Assembly: GCA_017518735.1 (NCBI GenBank)
Contig: JAFWTY010000028.1
Location: 79,542 to 143,541 of the forward strand
Direction: 5' to 3'
DNA: 64,000 nucleotides
Source: Lachnospiraceae bacterium
GTDB lineage: Bacteria > Bacillota > Clostridia > Lachnospirales > Lachnospiraceae
Below are positions 50,913 to 61,866 of this stretch, in pieces. Both the position numbers and the translations under genes were made by a program. The notes beneath the pieces were generated by a model. The model was not told the DNA's origin, did not search any database, and saw nothing but the letters and a program-made list of their open reading frames with translations. Numbering within the stretch: position 1 is the first letter of the stretch; every line of letters begins with the position of its first letter.

Positions 50913-53396
50913 ATGAAATTTGGCTATTTCGATGATGCGAACAAAGAATATGTCATCACAACTCCGAAGACTCCCTATCCTTGGATCAACTACCTCGGAA
51001 CCCAGGGATTCTTCTCACTCATTTCAAATACAGCAGGCGGCTACTGCTTCTATAAGGATGCTCGCTTAAGACGTATTACACGTTATCGCTATAATAACGT
51101 TCCCATTGATATGGGCGGCCGCTATTTCTATGTAAATGATAATGGAAACATTTGGAACCCCGGCTGGTCTCCCGTAAAGGCTGACCTTGATTCTTACGAA
51201 TGCCGTCACGGTATGGGATATACCATTATTAAAGGTAAAAAGAACAATCTTCAGGCAGAAGTTACTTTCTTTGTACCGAATGATTACGACGGAGAAGTTC
51301 AGCAGGTTGTACTGACCAACGAAGGCAGCACCGGAAAAACATTCAAGTTCTTCTCTTTTGCAGAGTGGTGTCTTTGGGACGCACAGGATGACTGCACAAA
51401 CTTCCAGAGAAACTTCTCTACCGGCCGTGTAGAAGTTGACGGATCCGTTATCTATCACAAGACCGAATACAGAGACAGACGTGATCACTATGCATTCTAT
51501 TCCGTAAACGATGCAATCGACGGATATGATACCGATCGTGATTCCTTCATCGGTCTTTACAACGGATTCCACAATCCGAAGGCTGTTCTTGCCGGCAAGG
51601 CAACCGATTCCTTCGCAGACGGCTGGTCTCCCATTGCTTCTCATTATAAAGAGATTACTTTGGCTCCGGGCGAGAGCAAAACTCTCATCTTCATTCTCGG
51701 TTATGTTGAAATGCCCGTTGATCAGAAGTTCGAAGCTGACGGAAAGACCATTAATAAGGTAAAAGCAAAAGCTATGATCGAGAAGTTTGATACTCCCGAG
51801 AAGGTTGCTGCAGGTCTTGCAGATCTTAAGGCATCCTGGGACAAACTCCTTGGCATCTTAAGCGTTAACACTCCGGAAGACAAGGTTGACCGTATGGTAA
51901 ACATCTGGAACCAGTATCAGTGTATGGTTACCTTCAACCTTTCCCGTTCCGCTTCCTATTTCGAATCCGGTATCGGCCGTGGTATGGGCTTCAGAGATTC
52001 CAACCAGGACGTTCTCGGTTTCGTACATCAGATTCCGGACCGCGCTAGAGAAAGAATCATCGATATCGCTTCCACCCAGTTTGAGGACGGCGGATGCTAT
52101 CATCAGTACCAGCCTCTTACCAAGAAGGGCAACTCCGATATCGGCGGCGACTTCTCCGATGACCCGTTATGGTTAATCCTCTCCGTTTCCGCATACATCA
52201 AGGAAACCGGTGACTGGGGCATCCTCGATGAAATGGTTCCTTATGACAATGATGCATCCAAGGCTCAGCCGATGCTTGATCACCTTAAGGTATCCTTCTA
52301 TCACATCGTAAACAATTTAGGACCTCACGGACTTCCGCTCGCAATGCGTGCAGACTGGAACGATTGTATCAACCTTTCCTGCTACTCCGATACACCGGGC
52401 GAAAGCTTCCAGACCTATACCAACCCGAAGTTTGCTGCAGAAGGCGGCTACTCCAAGGTTGCTGAATCCGTAATGGTAGCTACCCTCTTCACCTACACCG
52501 GACCGAACTATGTTTCCATTTTGAAACATCTCGGCAAGGACGACGAGGCTGCTGCTGCTCAGGCAGAAATCGATAAGATGAAAGCAAACGTTATGGCATC
52601 CGCATGGGACGGCGACTGGTTCCTTCGTGCTTACGATGCAAACGGCGAGAAGATGGGCTCCAAGGAATGCGAAGAAGGCCAGATCTTCATCGAGCCTCAG
52701 GGATTCGCCATCATGTCCGAAATCGGTAAGGATCAGGGCGCTGATATGAAGACCCTCGCTGCTATCGATGAAAGACTTAACACCAAGTTCGGTCTCGTAC
52801 TGAACAACCCTGCATTCACCAAGTACTACATCCAGTACGGTGAAATCTCCACCTATCCCGGCGGATATAAAGAGAACGCAGGTATCTTCACGCACAACAA
52901 TGCATGGATTATCTGTGCCGCTGCTTATGCAGGACAGGGCGATCAGGCATTCAAATACTATTCCGAAATCGCACCCGCATTCACCGAAGATACTTCCGAT
53001 ATCCACAAGACCGAGCCTTATGTATACGGTCAGATGATCGGTGGTAAGGATGCAGGTTCCGATATCGGCAGAACCGGAGACAACTTCGGTCAGGGCAAAA
53101 ACTCCTGGCTGACCGGTACCGCTGCATGGAACATGGTTGCCATCTCCCAGTACATCTTAGGTGTACAGCCTGACTTCGACGGACTTGCAATCAATCCTTC
53201 CATTCCTCACGAGTGGGACGGATTCACCGCTACCCGTCAGTTCCGTGGTGCTACCTACAACATCACCGTTAAGAACCCGAACCACGTTTGCAAGGGTGTT
53301 GCTTCTCTCGAAGTTGACGGTGCAGCAGTTGATGGCTGCGTAATTCCCTACGTAGCTGGAAAGACCGAGTACAACGTAGTTGTTACTTTAGGATAA
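50913..53396 (+). CDS. GH94 cellobiose phosphorylase
   Basis: An 827-residue cytoplasmic glycoside phosphorylase of full family length. It starts with the family pattern [25 protein letters not shown]. The N-terminal beta domain is followed by the (alpha/alpha)6 barrel with [18 protein letters not shown], the catalytic-region [11 protein letters not shown] (general-acid Asp) and GIFTHNNAW. It converts cellobiose plus phosphate into glucose-1-phosphate and glucose, saving ATP. No signal peptide, so it acts on imported sugar, matching the divergent ABC importer. The ribosome binding site is AAAGGAG. Regulation probably by the shared intergenic operator. Confidence 0.95.
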   Translation: MKFGYFDDANKEYVITTPKTPYPWINYLGTQGFFSLISNTAGGYCFYKDARLRRITRYRYNNVPIDMGGRYFYVNDNGNIWNPGWSPVKADLDSYECRHGMGYTIIKGKKNNLQAEVTFFVPNDYDGEVQQVVLTNEGSTGKTFKFFSFAEWCLWDAQDDCTNFQRNFSTGRVEVDGSVIYHKTEYRDRRDHYAFYSVNDAIDGYDTDRDSFIGLYNGFHNPKAVLAGKATDSFADGWSPIASHYKEITLAPGESKTLIFILGYVEMPVDQKFEADGKTINKVKAKAMIEKFDTPEKVAAGLADLKASWDKLLGILSVNTPEDKVDRMVNIWNQYQCMVTFNLSRSASYFESGIGRGMGFRDSNQDVLGFVHQIPDRARERIIDIASTQFEDGGCYHQYQPLTKKGNSDIGGDFSDDPLWLILSVSAYIKETGDWGILDEMVPYDNDASKAQPMLDHLKVSFYHIVNNLGPHGLPLAMRADWNDCINLSCYSDTPGESFQTYTNPKFAAEGGYSKVAESVMVATLFTYTGPNYVSILKHLGKDDEAAAAQAEIDKMKANVMASAWDGDWFLRAYDANGEKMGSKECEEGQIFIEPQGFAIMSEIGKDQGADMKTLAAIDERLNTKFGLVLNNPAFTKYYIQYGEISTYPGGYKENAGIFTHNNAWIICAAAYAGQGDQAFKYYSEIAPAFTEDTSDIHKTEPYVYGQMIGGKDAGSDIGRTGDNFGQGKNSWLTGTAAWNMVAISQYILGVQPDFDGLAINPSIPHEWDGFTATRQFRGATYNITVKNPNHVCKGVASLEVDGAAVDGCVIPYVAGKTEYNVVVTLG

Positions 53397-53420
53397 TCAT
53401 TTTACACAATTCATACAAAA

Positions 53421-53448
53421 AACAGTTCCGGGGATATCCGGAACTGTT
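53421..53448 (+). terminator. Terminator of cellobiose phosphorylase
   Basis: An 11-bp inverted repeat (AACAGTTCCGG, 6-nt loop) followed by a run of T (53447-53453), about 25 nt after the stop. Confidence 0.88.
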
Positions 53449-53549
53449 TTTTTGTGAAACGATTTATGGTATAATGCAAAAGATGTGTTTTGTATACGAT
53501 TACCATATGCAAAACAAACCTACTATTTATATAGAAGAAGGATTATGAA

Positions 53550-54455
53550 ATGTATATCGAAAATGTAATTGATCTGATTGGTAATACTCCCCTGGTTTGT
53601 CTGGAGAAGACCTGCGGCTGCCCGATTTTTGCGAAAGCAGAATTCTTAAATCCCGGCGGCAGCATCAAGGACCGCATCGCCAAAAACATGATTGACCAGG
53701 CAGAGAAAGACGGCACCTTAAAGCCCGGCATGACCATTGTGGAACCCACCAGCGGAAACACCGGAATCGGTCTTGCATTCTATGGTGTCAGAAAAGGTTA
53801 TGAAGTCATCATCGTTATGCCGGAAAACATGAGTGAGGAACGCAAAAAAGTCATCCGTGCCTTCGGTGCAAAACTGGTACTGACTCCCGCGGAACTTTCC
53901 GTAGACGGTGCCGTAAAGGAAGCGGAACGCATCGCTTCTTCCGGTGATAACTACTTTGTTCCCCAGCAGTTCACAAATCCCGCGAATCCCGCTGCTCATT
54001 ATAACGGAACGGCTCCGGAACTTTGCGAACAGCTCGGCAAAAAAATCGATATTTTCGTTTCCGGCATCGGTTCCGGCGGAACGTTGCAGGGAATTGCAAG
54101 ATATATCTTGGATCACAACAATCCGGACTGTAAGATTGTAGCCGTTGAGCCCAAAGGCGTTTCCGCACTTTTAGGCGACGAGCCCGGTCTTCATCAGATC
54201 CAGGGCATCGGCGACGGCTTTATTCCCGATGTACTCGATACTTCCATCATCACGGACATTGTCACCGTAAGCGATGATGAAGCCATCCATACCGCAAGAG
54301 AACTTGCAAAACAGCACGGTCTGTTAGTCGGAACCTCTTCCGGTGCAAACATCTGGGCTGCCAAAAAGATGGCAGAAAAATACGGCAAGGACAAAATCAT
54401 TGCCACCGTTTTACCCGACCGCGCAGAAAGATACTTCAGTACTTCCCTCTTTTAA
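53550..54455 (+). CDS. cysK: Cysteine synthase A (O-acetylserine sulfhydrylase)
   Basis: A 301-residue PLP enzyme. The PLP lysine is in GGSIKDRIAKNM, the substrate loop is EPTSGNTGIGL, and GIGSGGTLQGIARY binds the cofactor phosphate. It makes cysteine from O-acetylserine and sulfide. The sequence is normal in length and motifs. A TATAAT box at 53470-53475 suggests its own promoter. It is followed after 11 nt by the CYTH gene, so the two may be cotranscribed. Confidence 0.95.
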   Translation: MYIENVIDLIGNTPLVCLEKTCGCPIFAKAEFLNPGGSIKDRIAKNMIDQAEKDGTLKPGMTIVEPTSGNTGIGLAFYGVRKGYEVIIVMPENMSEERKKVIRAFGAKLVLTPAELSVDGAVKEAERIASSGDNYFVPQQFTNPANPAAHYNGTAPELCEQLGKKIDIFVSGIGSGGTLQGIARYILDHNNPDCKIVAVEPKGVSALLGDEPGLHQIQGIGDGFIPDVLDTSIITDIVTVSDDEAIHTARELAKQHGLLVGTSSGANIWAAKKMAEKYGKDKIIATVLPDRAERYFSTSLF

Positions 54456-54466
54456 CAGGAGAATCT

Positions 54467-54985
54467 ATGGGCAAAGAAATCGAACGGAAATTTCTGGTAA
54501 AAGAACTTCCCGCAAGCTTAAATGAATATCCGTATCATGAACTGGAACAGGGATATTTAAACACCGATCCCGTGGTCAGAGTGCGTAAGGAAGATGAGAT
54601 CTATTACCTTACATATAAAGGAAAAGGATATATCGAAAAGGAAGAATACAATCTCTCCCTTAACGAAGATGCCTACAACCATCTTGTGGCCAAGGCAGAC
54701 GGAAACATCATTTCCAAGAAGCGTTATTTGATTCCCTGTGAGCCTTATACAATCGAGCTGGATATCTTCTCCGAGCCCTTTGCTCCGCTTGTGATTGCGG
54801 AAGTCGAATTTCCGACCCTGGAAGAAGCAAAATCCTTCACCCCTCCCGAGTGGTTCGGCGAAGACGTAACAGGTGATTATCACTATTCCAATTCGTATTT
54901 AAGTCAGAAAAAGATAAAAAAACACAAACAAAAACCCCGGCACAATGTGTCGGGGTTCATTTTTGATTATTATTTACGTCCGTAA
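54467..54985 (+). CDS. CYTH-domain protein (triphosphatase/adenylate-cyclase fold) with terminator-encoded tail
   Basis: A 172-residue protein. It starts with the CYTH signature EIERKFLV and has the paired acidic and basic beta strands (PVVRVRKEDEIYYLTYKGKG, YTIELDIF...VIAEVEF). The fold is that of triphosphatases that act on inorganic triphosphate or ATP. The CYTH domain should end near YSNSYL (about residue 145). The last 25 residues are encoded by the intrinsic terminator and run 16 nt into the end of malQ, so the natural stop may have been lost. Function of this member is not known. Confidence 0.85.
   Translation: MGKEIERKFLVKELPASLNEYPYHELEQGYLNTDPVVRVRKEDEIYYLTYKGKGYIEKEEYNLSLNEDAYNHLVAKADGNIISKKRYLIPCEPYTIELDIFSEPFAPLVIAEVEFPTLEEAKSFTPPEWFGEDVTGDYHYSNSYLSQKKIKKHKQKPRHNVSGFIFDYYLRP
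54932..54956. terminator. Bidirectional terminator between the CYTH gene and malQ
   Basis: AACCCCG/CGGGGTT hairpin with an inner ACA/TGT pair, flanked by A- and T-rich runs, between two convergent genes. The CYTH open frame reads through it. Confidence 0.8.
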
Positions 54986-56478
54986 ATCTCTGTCATCTTA
55001 AGCAACTTCTCTGCAAGTTCCTTTGTTACCTGCTCTTCTTTCAATCTCCACATCCAGTTGATTCCCATCGTGGAAGGGATATTCATCCTGGCCGAGGAAT
55101 CGAGTCCGAGCAGATCCTGCATCGGTACAACTGCCGTATCCGCCACGGAAGCAAATGCCGTACGAATCAGATCCCAGTGCAGGTTTTTCGTGTTTTTAAT
55201 TCCCAGATACTCTTTGACGAACTTCCTGTCTGCACGTCTTAAGGTCGGATACCATCCGGTAATTGTGTCGTTATCGTGGGTTCCGGTATAGACCACGCAG
55301 TTACGGTTGTAATTGTGCGGAAGATAATCGTTGTCTTCCTTCGAATCAAAGGCAAACTGCAGAATCTTCATTCCGGGATAACCGCAGGCTCTCATCAGTT
55401 CAAATACCGAATCGGTTAAGAAACCGAGGTCTTCCGCGATTAGAGGCTTATCACCGATTTCCTCTTCCATCTTGCGGAAAAGATCCACGCCGGGGCCTTT
55501 CTCCCAGTGTCCGAACTCTGCCGTCGGATCACCGTAAGGGATGAAATAGTATTCATCAAAAGCACGGAAGTGATCGATTCTGACTCTGTCGTACAGGCGG
55601 AAGCAGTGCTGCATGCGGTCGATCCACCAGCGGTAGCCGGTCTTTTTGTGATAGTCCCAATCATATAAGGGATTGCCCCAAAGCTGTCCCGTAGCCGAGA
55701 AATAATCGGGCGGACAACCAGCAACTCCGGTCGGATTTCCATGCTTGTCCAGTAAGAACAATTCCGGATGTGCCCAGGTATCCGCACTGTCTGCTGCCAC
55801 GTAAATCGGGATATCTCCGATGATTTCAATGCCTTTATCATTCGCGTAATCTTTCAGTTTTTCCCACTGCTTAAAAAAGAAAAACTGAAGGAATTCATAA
55901 TACGCAATCTCTTTTGCCAGGCGGACTTTTGCCTCGGCAAGCGCTTTTTTCTTACGGAGTCTGAGTGCGGGATCCCAGCCGATGAAGCTGGCGCCTTCCT
56001 CTTCTTCCTTAAGTGCCATAAACAAAGCATAATCGGCAAGCCAGGTTTTTTCCTGTTTTACAAACTTCTTAAAATCTTTATCTTCGGTATCAAAACGGCC
56101 AAATGCTTTCTTTAAAAGGGCCATTTTGCCGAAATAAACTTTCTCGTAGTTAACCTTGTCCAGAACACGTTCTTTTGTTTTGGAGCCCGGTGCCTTAACC
56201 ATATCACAGACATCCGCTGCATCGCATTCCTTACGGGTTAACAGTTTTTGATCGATCAGTTCTTCCAGATCGATGTAATACGGATTTCCCGCATAGGTCG
56301 AGAAAGACTGGTAAGGAGAATCTCCGTATCCGGTAGGACCGAGCGGAAGAATCTGCCAGTAATGCTGTCCCGCAGCAACCAAAAAGTCCACAAAGTCATA
56401 AGCCTCTTTTCCGAAGCTTCCGATTCCGTATTTACCTGGCAAACTGCTTATTGCAAGCAGTACTCCGCTTTTTCGCAT
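54970..56478 (-). CDS. malQ: 4-alpha-glucanotransferase
   Basis: A 502-residue GH77 amylomaltase. It begins RKSGVLLAISSLPGKYGIG and includes GPTGYGDSPYQSFSTYAGNP, the catalytic YDRVRIDHFRAFDEYY (nucleophile Asp), a later EDLGFL acid/base region and YTGTHDNDTITGW. It disproportionates maltodextrins, releasing glucose and longer chains for GlgP. It lies 18 nt downstream of a lipoprotein gene and after glgP in the same direction, forming an alpha-glucan degradation unit. Confidence 0.95.
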   Translation of the reverse strand: MRKSGVLLAISSLPGKYGIGSFGKEAYDFVDFLVAAGQHYWQILPLGPTGYGDSPYQSFSTYAGNPYYIDLEELIDQKLLTRKECDAADVCDMVKAPGSKTKERVLDKVNYEKVYFGKMALLKKAFGRFDTEDKDFKKFVKQEKTWLADYALFMALKEEEEGASFIGWDPALRLRKKKALAEAKVRLAKEIAYYEFLQFFFFKQWEKLKDYANDKGIEIIGDIPIYVAADSADTWAHPELFLLDKHGNPTGVAGCPPDYFSATGQLWGNPLYDWDYHKKTGYRWWIDRMQHCFRLYDRVRIDHFRAFDEYYFIPYGDPTAEFGHWEKGPGVDLFRKMEEEIGDKPLIAEDLGFLTDSVFELMRACGYPGMKILQFAFDSKEDNDYLPHNYNRNCVVYTGTHDNDTITGWYPTLRRADRKFVKEYLGIKNTKNLHWDLIRTAFASVADTAVVPMQDLLGLDSSARMNIPSTMGINWMWRLKEEQVTKELAEKLLKMTEIYGRK

Positions 56479-56496
56479 TTGATTCCCCGATTATTC

Positions 56497-57585
56497 TTAG
56501 TTTTCGCCGCCCTGGTTTTCCATGGGTGTTCTTTCATAAATCATTTCCCAGGTAACACCGTTTTCCGACTTTTCTTCCGACATTGCAATATAGTCTCTCG
56601 TAATTCCGAGTTCGGAAAGACGGGCATCAACTGCTGCATCTGCACCCTTCGTATCGGTAACCTTAATTCCGAGGTCGTCGTAAATCTTCATTAACTCATC
56701 GGAAGGGGTTGCATCTTTTTGATCCTTATCTACGAAAGCATATACCGCATCCAGATAATATGCATCCATCTCTTCGGTCGGAGCATTCGGATCGGAAGGA
56801 TAAGGCATGAAATGATATTTGAAACGGGTATAGCCGTTCTCGTCAAAGTCCGTAAACTTGTAATCCGAAGGACCATTGCTCGGCATATCATAGGCATCCA
56901 CCATCGGCTCACTCAGGCAGAAATCCGATACAAGGCTGTAAATAAAATGATTTTCTCCGTTTGCATCGGTAAAGCTGAATTCATCAACCCACTGAGATGC
57001 TCCGCCGCTTCCGTAATACCAGAATACGCCGTACTTGTTCAGTTCACCGTCGGCACGATAGCCAAAAGTGTAAGCTTCCACTGCAGTGAGTTTTCCATCC
57101 ATTACCTTGCAGATTAAGATTTCATCGTCTTCATTCTGTCTTTCCTCGTCCGTAATTGCAAGGAAGAGTGCAATTTCGGGAATACCGTCATCTCCGCAGT
57201 CGATGTATGCAAGATCGATGTAATCAACAGTTCTCGGATTATCGCCGTAAAGATCCGGTCCGTAGTACTCATTGACTGCTTCCGGAAGCTCGTTAATGTC
57301 ATAAGCATCGCCGCTGTATAATCCGATTGCATTATTTGTTTCGATATACAGTTTGTCCCCGCCGTTTAAAAAGCTGTCAACCAGCATATGAATGGCTTCG
57401 GGATCGGAATTTACATCCTTGTCGGTTAAATCAATGACCGGTGCTCCGCTTCCGTTTTCAACCGGGCCGTTGGATCCGTTTTCCGAAGGATCAATGGGGT
57501 GTACATTCTGGCATGCAGCCAGACTCATGCACATAACTGCAGACAGAGCTGCCGCAGCAATTTTGGATAACAATTTCTTTTTCAC
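56497..57585 (-). CDS. Predicted lipoprotein of unknown function
   Basis: A 362-residue secreted protein with the lipobox SLAAC (Cys about residue 25). The mature sequence has acidic beta-rich stretches (YIDLAYIDCGDDGIPEIALFLAI, DFDENGYTRFKYHF), repeated Asp-rich motifs and a C-terminal segment with ITRDYIAMSEEKSENGVTWEM. The GDDGIPELAL-like part resembles a known secreted-protein pattern in Firmicutes but no function is assigned. It sits between glgP and malQ, an unusual place for a surface lipoprotein. Confidence 0.82.
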   Translation of the reverse strand: MKKKLLSKIAAAALSAVMCMSLAACQNVHPIDPSENGSNGPVENGSGAPVIDLTDKDVNSDPEAIHMLVDSFLNGGDKLYIETNNAIGLYSGDAYDINELPEAVNEYYGPDLYGDNPRTVDYIDLAYIDCGDDGIPEIALFLAITDEERQNEDDEILICKVMDGKLTAVEAYTFGYRADGELNKYGVFWYYGSGGASQWVDEFSFTDANGENHFIYSLVSDFCLSEPMVDAYDMPSNGPSDYKFTDFDENGYTRFKYHFMPYPSDPNAPTEEMDAYYLDAVYAFVDKDQKDATPSDELMKIYDDLGIKVTDTKGADAAVDARLSELGITRDYIAMSEEKSENGVTWEMIYERTPMENQGGEN

Positions 57586-57609
57586 AATCTCCTTCTTTCC
57601 GATTACCTG

Positions 57610-59922
57610 TTATTTTAATTTCCAGATATCTCTATTGTATTCTTCGATGGTTCGATCCGATGAGAAGAATCCTGCCTTCGCGATATTAACCAGCATCATC
57701 TTCTGCCATTTCTCACGGTTTTCGTAATCTTCAATCATCTGATCCTTTACTTTGATGTATTCTTCAAGATCGAGCAAAGTCATGAACCAGTCTTTGTTCA
57801 AAAGCTCATTGTAAAGTCTCTGCAGATTCTCTCTTCTACCCACCTGCATGCAAAGCGTGGATACGATGAAATCAACCGCTTCCTTGATTACCGGTGATTC
57901 CTCATAGAACTTCTTCGAAACATAATCCGCTTTTGCATAGTGCTCAATGACGGTTTCGGAAGATGCGCCGAAGGTATAGATGTTATCATCTCCTACCAGT
58001 TCCGCAATCTCCATATTAGCGCCGTCCACGGTTCCCAGAGTTACTGCACCGTTCAGCATAAACTTCATGTTGCCGGTTCCGGAAGCTTCCTTACTTGCCA
58101 GGGAAATCTGCTCGGATATATCACAGGCGGGAATGATGCGTTCCGCATAGGAAACGTTGTAGTTTTCCACCATAACGACTTTCAGATAAGGGCTTACCTC
58201 GGGATCGTTGTTTATGATTTTACTCATCACAAGAATCAGGTGAATGATGTCCTGCGCAATGACATAAGCCGGTGCCGCCTTTGCTCCGAAGATGAATGTG
58301 ATCGGACGGCTCGGCTTCTTGCCTGCCTTTACTTCGAGGTATTTATGAATGATGTAAAGTACATTCATCTGCTGACGCTTGTACTCATGCAGTCTCTTTG
58401 CCTGAATATCAAAAATCGAATCCGGATTGATTTCGATTCCCTCTTTTTCTTTGATGTAAGCTGCAAGTTCTGCTTTTTTGCCCTTCTTAATCTCTTCAAG
58501 CTTTGCAAGAACAGCAGCGTCATCCTTGAATGCAAGGAGTTTTTCCAGTTCGGTGGCATCCTTCTTATAGCCGTTTCCGATCTTCCCGGAAAGGAAGGAA
58601 GATAAGTCATGGTTACAGGATAAGAGCCATCTTCTGAAGGTGATACCGTTGGTCTTATTGTTGAACTTCTCCGGATAAATCTTGTAGAACGCATTCAGTT
58701 CGGTGTTCTTTAAGATCTCTGTGTGAAGTGCAGCCACGCCGTTGATGGAGAATCCGTAATGAATATCGATGTGTGCCATATGAACACGATTGTCTTTGTC
58801 GATGATCCATACACGCTCGTCGTCGTATTTTTCCTTTACTCTTCTGTCGAGTTCCTCGATGATCGGAACGAGTTTCGGAACGACGCGGTTGAGGTAGTCA
58901 AGCGGCCACTTTTCCAATGCTTCCGCAAGGATGGTGTGGTTCGTATACGCACAGGTACGGCTTACGATTTCAATCGCCTCATCCAAAGAGATTGCCTTCT
59001 CTTCGGTCATGATACGGATCAATTCCGGAATGACAAGAGTCGGATGGGTATCGTTAATCTGAATCACAGCAAATTCATCCATTCTGCGAAGATCGTATTT
59101 GTGGTTGTGCATATCGCGGATGATATACTGAGCGGCATTGCTTACCATGAAATACTGCTGATAGATACGAAGTAAGTTTCCAGCCTCATCGGAATCATCG
59201 GGATATAAGAACAGCGTTAAGTTCTTTTCGATTGCGGTTTTGTCAAAATCGATGCCCTTCTTTACGATGCTTTCATCCACCGTCTCGACATCAAAAAGAT
59301 GCAGATGATTGACACCGTTTTCGTAACCTACGACATCGATATCATAGAGTCTGGATTTTACGGAAAAATCCTTATAGGGAATTTCAAAAGATACATCCGT
59401 ACGGTTTAACCAGGACATGTTTTCAATCCAGTCATTCTTCTCCGCACACTGTAAGTTGTCATGAAACTCCTGCTTGAAAAGACCGAAATGATAATTCAGA
59501 CCGATACCGTCTCCGGGAAGTCCGAGCGTTGCAATGGAATCTAAGAAGCATGCTGCGAGTCTTCCCAGACCACCGTTTCCCAAAGAAGGTTCGGGTTCAT
59601 ACTCTTCTACCTTTGCAAGGTCCAGTCCGTTCTTGGCAAGAATCTCTTTTACCTTGTCGTATGCGCCTAAATTAATCAGGTTATTGGATAAGAGTTTTCC
59701 GATCAAAAACTCCGCGGAGATATAATAAACCTTCTTCTCTCCGGTGATTGTCTCGGTTACTCTTGCATAATCTTTTGTAAAGGAAAGCAGCACATAATAT
59801 GCTTCCTTCTCGCTTAAGTCTTTTAACGATTTGTTAAAAATGCGATTTGCAGTTTCTTCCAGTTCCTGTTCCATTCTTGCTTCGAACAGTTCTTTCTGAA
59901 TCATTTCATCCTGTAAAGACAT
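57610..59922 (-). CDS. glgP: Glycogen/alpha-glucan phosphorylase
   Basis: A 770-residue GT35 phosphorylase. The sequence includes [38 protein letters not shown] and the PLP site [22 protein letters not shown] (Lys within GTGNMKF). Length is slightly below the 800-850 typical of animal enzymes but normal for Firmicutes. It releases glucose-1-phosphate from stored or imported alpha-glucans. It is the first gene of the glgP-lipoprotein-malQ unit. Confidence 0.96.
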   Translation of the reverse strand: MSLQDEMIQKELFEARMEQELEETANRIFNKSLKDLSEKEAYYVLLSFTKDYARVTETITGEKKVYYISAEFLIGKLLSNNLINLGAYDKVKEILAKNGLDLAKVEEYEPEPSLGNGGLGRLAACFLDSIATLGLPGDGIGLNYHFGLFKQEFHDNLQCAEKNDWIENMSWLNRTDVSFEIPYKDFSVKSRLYDIDVVGYENGVNHLHLFDVETVDESIVKKGIDFDKTAIEKNLTLFLYPDDSDEAGNLLRIYQQYFMVSNAAQYIIRDMHNHKYDLRRMDEFAVIQINDTHPTLVIPELIRIMTEEKAISLDEAIEIVSRTCAYTNHTILAEALEKWPLDYLNRVVPKLVPIIEELDRRVKEKYDDERVWIIDKDNRVHMAHIDIHYGFSINGVAALHTEILKNTELNAFYKIYPEKFNNKTNGITFRRWLLSCNHDLSSFLSGKIGNGYKKDATELEKLLAFKDDAAVLAKLEEIKKGKKAELAAYIKEKEGIEINPDSIFDIQAKRLHEYKRQQMNVLYIIHKYLEVKAGKKPSRPITFIFGAKAAPAYVIAQDIIHLILVMSKIINNDPEVSPYLKVVMVENYNVSYAERIIPACDISEQISLASKEASGTGNMKFMLNGAVTLGTVDGANMEIAELVGDDNIYTFGASSETVIEHYAKADYVSKKFYEESPVIKEAVDFIVSTLCMQVGRRENLQRLYNELLNKDWFMTLLDLEEYIKVKDQMIEDYENREKWQKMMLVNIAKAGFFSSDRTIEEYNRDIWKLK

Positions 59923-60057
59923 AATTGTACCTCTGTATTACTTTCATTTTCAGTAGCCATAATATTTTAGCGTATTTTCCGTTTTCTTTCAAGAAAAAAG
60001 CATAACAATATATCATCGAAATCATACGGATTTATTGGAAATTTGGAACAAAAAAAA

Positions 60058-60087
60058 ACCGGCCGTGACATATCCGCCGCGACCGGT
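60058..60087 (-). terminator. Terminator of the PPi-phosphofructokinase gene
   Basis: An imperfect ACCGG..CG/CG..CCGGT hairpin followed on the minus strand by nine T residues, about 30 nt after the stop. Confidence 0.82.
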
Positions 60088-60115
60088 CTTATTGTTTGTT
60101 TTAATTTTTTTGAAA

Positions 60116-61774
60116 TCAGCCTTTTTCCAAAGCAAGAGTTCTGGTGGTTAAATCGCAAACCTCACTGGGTCCGTAGTACTGAATTGCACCGGGGAAGGTA
60201 AAGCAGGTTTCCACTGCCCACTCGTCTCTGTGTGCTTCGAAGAATTTGAAGGGCTTTCCTTCAAGTTCAACAAGTGCCTTACGGATAACGGGCTTGTCTT
60301 CACCGTTTCTTCTTTCGATGTTCATCATCTTGGTGATCGGCATACCGCCTGCAACCCACTCTTCAGCAGGCTTGGAGATATTGGAAACCTTGGAAAGGTA
60401 TCCGGTGTAGCCGTAAGAGATTAACATGAATGCGTTGTATCCTAAGGAATAGCAGTAATCTGCATCGAAGTTGGAAGGGAATGCGCATCTTCCTTCGTAA
60501 CCGAAGAAGTGATGAAGAGGTGCAAATTTGCCCTTGTAAGTTCCTGCTGCTTTTCTCTTTGCAAGTTCGCTCTTTACCATCTCGGAGAAGAGTTTCTCAG
60601 ATTCGATCAAGGATACCTGTACGTTTCCGTGAGGGTCTCTCTCTAAGAAGAGCTGCTGCTGGATGCCTGCGGGAAGAATATCAAATACTGCAAATGCTTC
60701 TGCGCTAAGACCTGCTTTGATGAAGTTGTATTTTGCATTCCAGTCGGGAAGTGCATTGAACTCTTCGGTCTTGCTTCCTGCAAGAAGCTCGTTGATTTCT
60801 TTGATCAGTGCGGAGAATTCGGGAACAAATTCTACGATACCTTCGGGAATGATGGCAACACCGAAGTTGTTTCCGTTGTTTCCTCTCTTCTCTACGGAAT
60901 CAGCGATGTAGTTGGTGATCTGAGCAAGGCTCATCTTCTTTGCTGCAACTTCCTCACCGATTAAGCAGATGTTAGGCTGGGTTTCCAGTGCGCACTCAAG
61001 TGCAACGTGAGAAGCGCTACGTCCCATAACCTTGATGAAATGCCAATACTTCTTAGCAGAGTTTGCATCTCTTTCGATGTTACCGATTAATTCGGAATAG
61101 GTCTTGGTTGCGGTATCAAAACCGAAGGAAGCTTCGATGTCTTCGTTCTTTAAGTCACCGTCGATGGTCTTCGGGCATCCGATTACCTGGATTCCGGTGT
61201 TCTTTGCTGCCATGTACTCTGCAAGTACGGCTGCGTTGGTGTTGGAGTCATCACCGCCGATGATTACGATAGCGTTGAGGCCGTGCTTTTTGGCAACTTC
61301 TTCAACAACCGCAAACTGCTCTTTGGTCTCCAATTTGGTACGTCCGGATCCGATGATATCGAAACCGCCGGTGTTTCTGTATGCATTGATGAATTCATCG
61401 GTGAATTCTACATAATCGTCTTCCAAAAGTCCGCTCGGGCCGCCCTTGAAACCAAGTAAAACGTTCTCCTTGTCAGCAGCCTTTAATGCGTCGTAAAGAC
61501 CGGAAATTACGTTATGTCCTCCGGGTGCCTGTCCACCGGAAAGGATAACGCCTACAACCCATTTCTTTGCGGGAGCGTTATTTGCACCTTTTACAAAGGT
61601 GATTTCCTTCTTACCATAGGTATTCGGGAAGAGAGCTTTGATTTTGTCCTGATCTGCAACGGATGCGGTCTCCGCACCTTCGTTAACGCAGATCTCTGCA
61701 ACTCCGTTTCTGAGCATTCCGGGAAGCTTCGGGGAATACTCATATCTTGCTTTTTGAAGTGGTGAAAGATTCAT
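60116..61774 (-). CDS. pfp: Pyrophosphate-fructose-6-phosphate 1-phosphotransferase
   Basis: A 552-residue member of the long PPi-PFK clade. The [13 protein letters not shown] and [16 protein letters not shown] motifs place Asp where ATP enzymes have Gly, the mark of PPi specificity. [34 protein letters not shown] and [10 protein letters not shown] follow the known active-site order. It uses PPi reversibly in glycolysis, saving ATP. Ribosome binding site AAAGGAG. Together with malQ and glgP it fits an ATP-saving sugar catabolism. Monocistronic. Confidence 0.95.
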   Translation of the reverse strand: MNLSPLQKARYEYSPKLPGMLRNGVAEICVNEGAETASVADQDKIKALFPNTYGKKEITFVKGANNAPAKKWVVGVILSGGQAPGGHNVISGLYDALKAADKENVLLGFKGGPSGLLEDDYVEFTDEFINAYRNTGGFDIIGSGRTKLETKEQFAVVEEVAKKHGLNAIVIIGGDDSNTNAAVLAEYMAAKNTGIQVIGCPKTIDGDLKNEDIEASFGFDTATKTYSELIGNIERDANSAKKYWHFIKVMGRSASHVALECALETQPNICLIGEEVAAKKMSLAQITNYIADSVEKRGNNGNNFGVAIIPEGIVEFVPEFSALIKEINELLAGSKTEEFNALPDWNAKYNFIKAGLSAEAFAVFDILPAGIQQQLFLERDPHGNVQVSLIESEKLFSEMVKSELAKRKAAGTYKGKFAPLHHFFGYEGRCAFPSNFDADYCYSLGYNAFMLISYGYTGYLSKVSNISKPAEEWVAGGMPITKMMNIERRNGEDKPVIRKALVELEGKPFKFFEAHRDEWAVETCFTFPGAIQYYGPSEVCDLTTRTLALEKG

Positions 61775-61866
61775 AGCATTACTCCTTTTATATTAATAAT
61801 TATTGTTAACGACCACAGTGACAATACTATCACAAATGAATCGTATCATCAAACGAATTCATCGGG

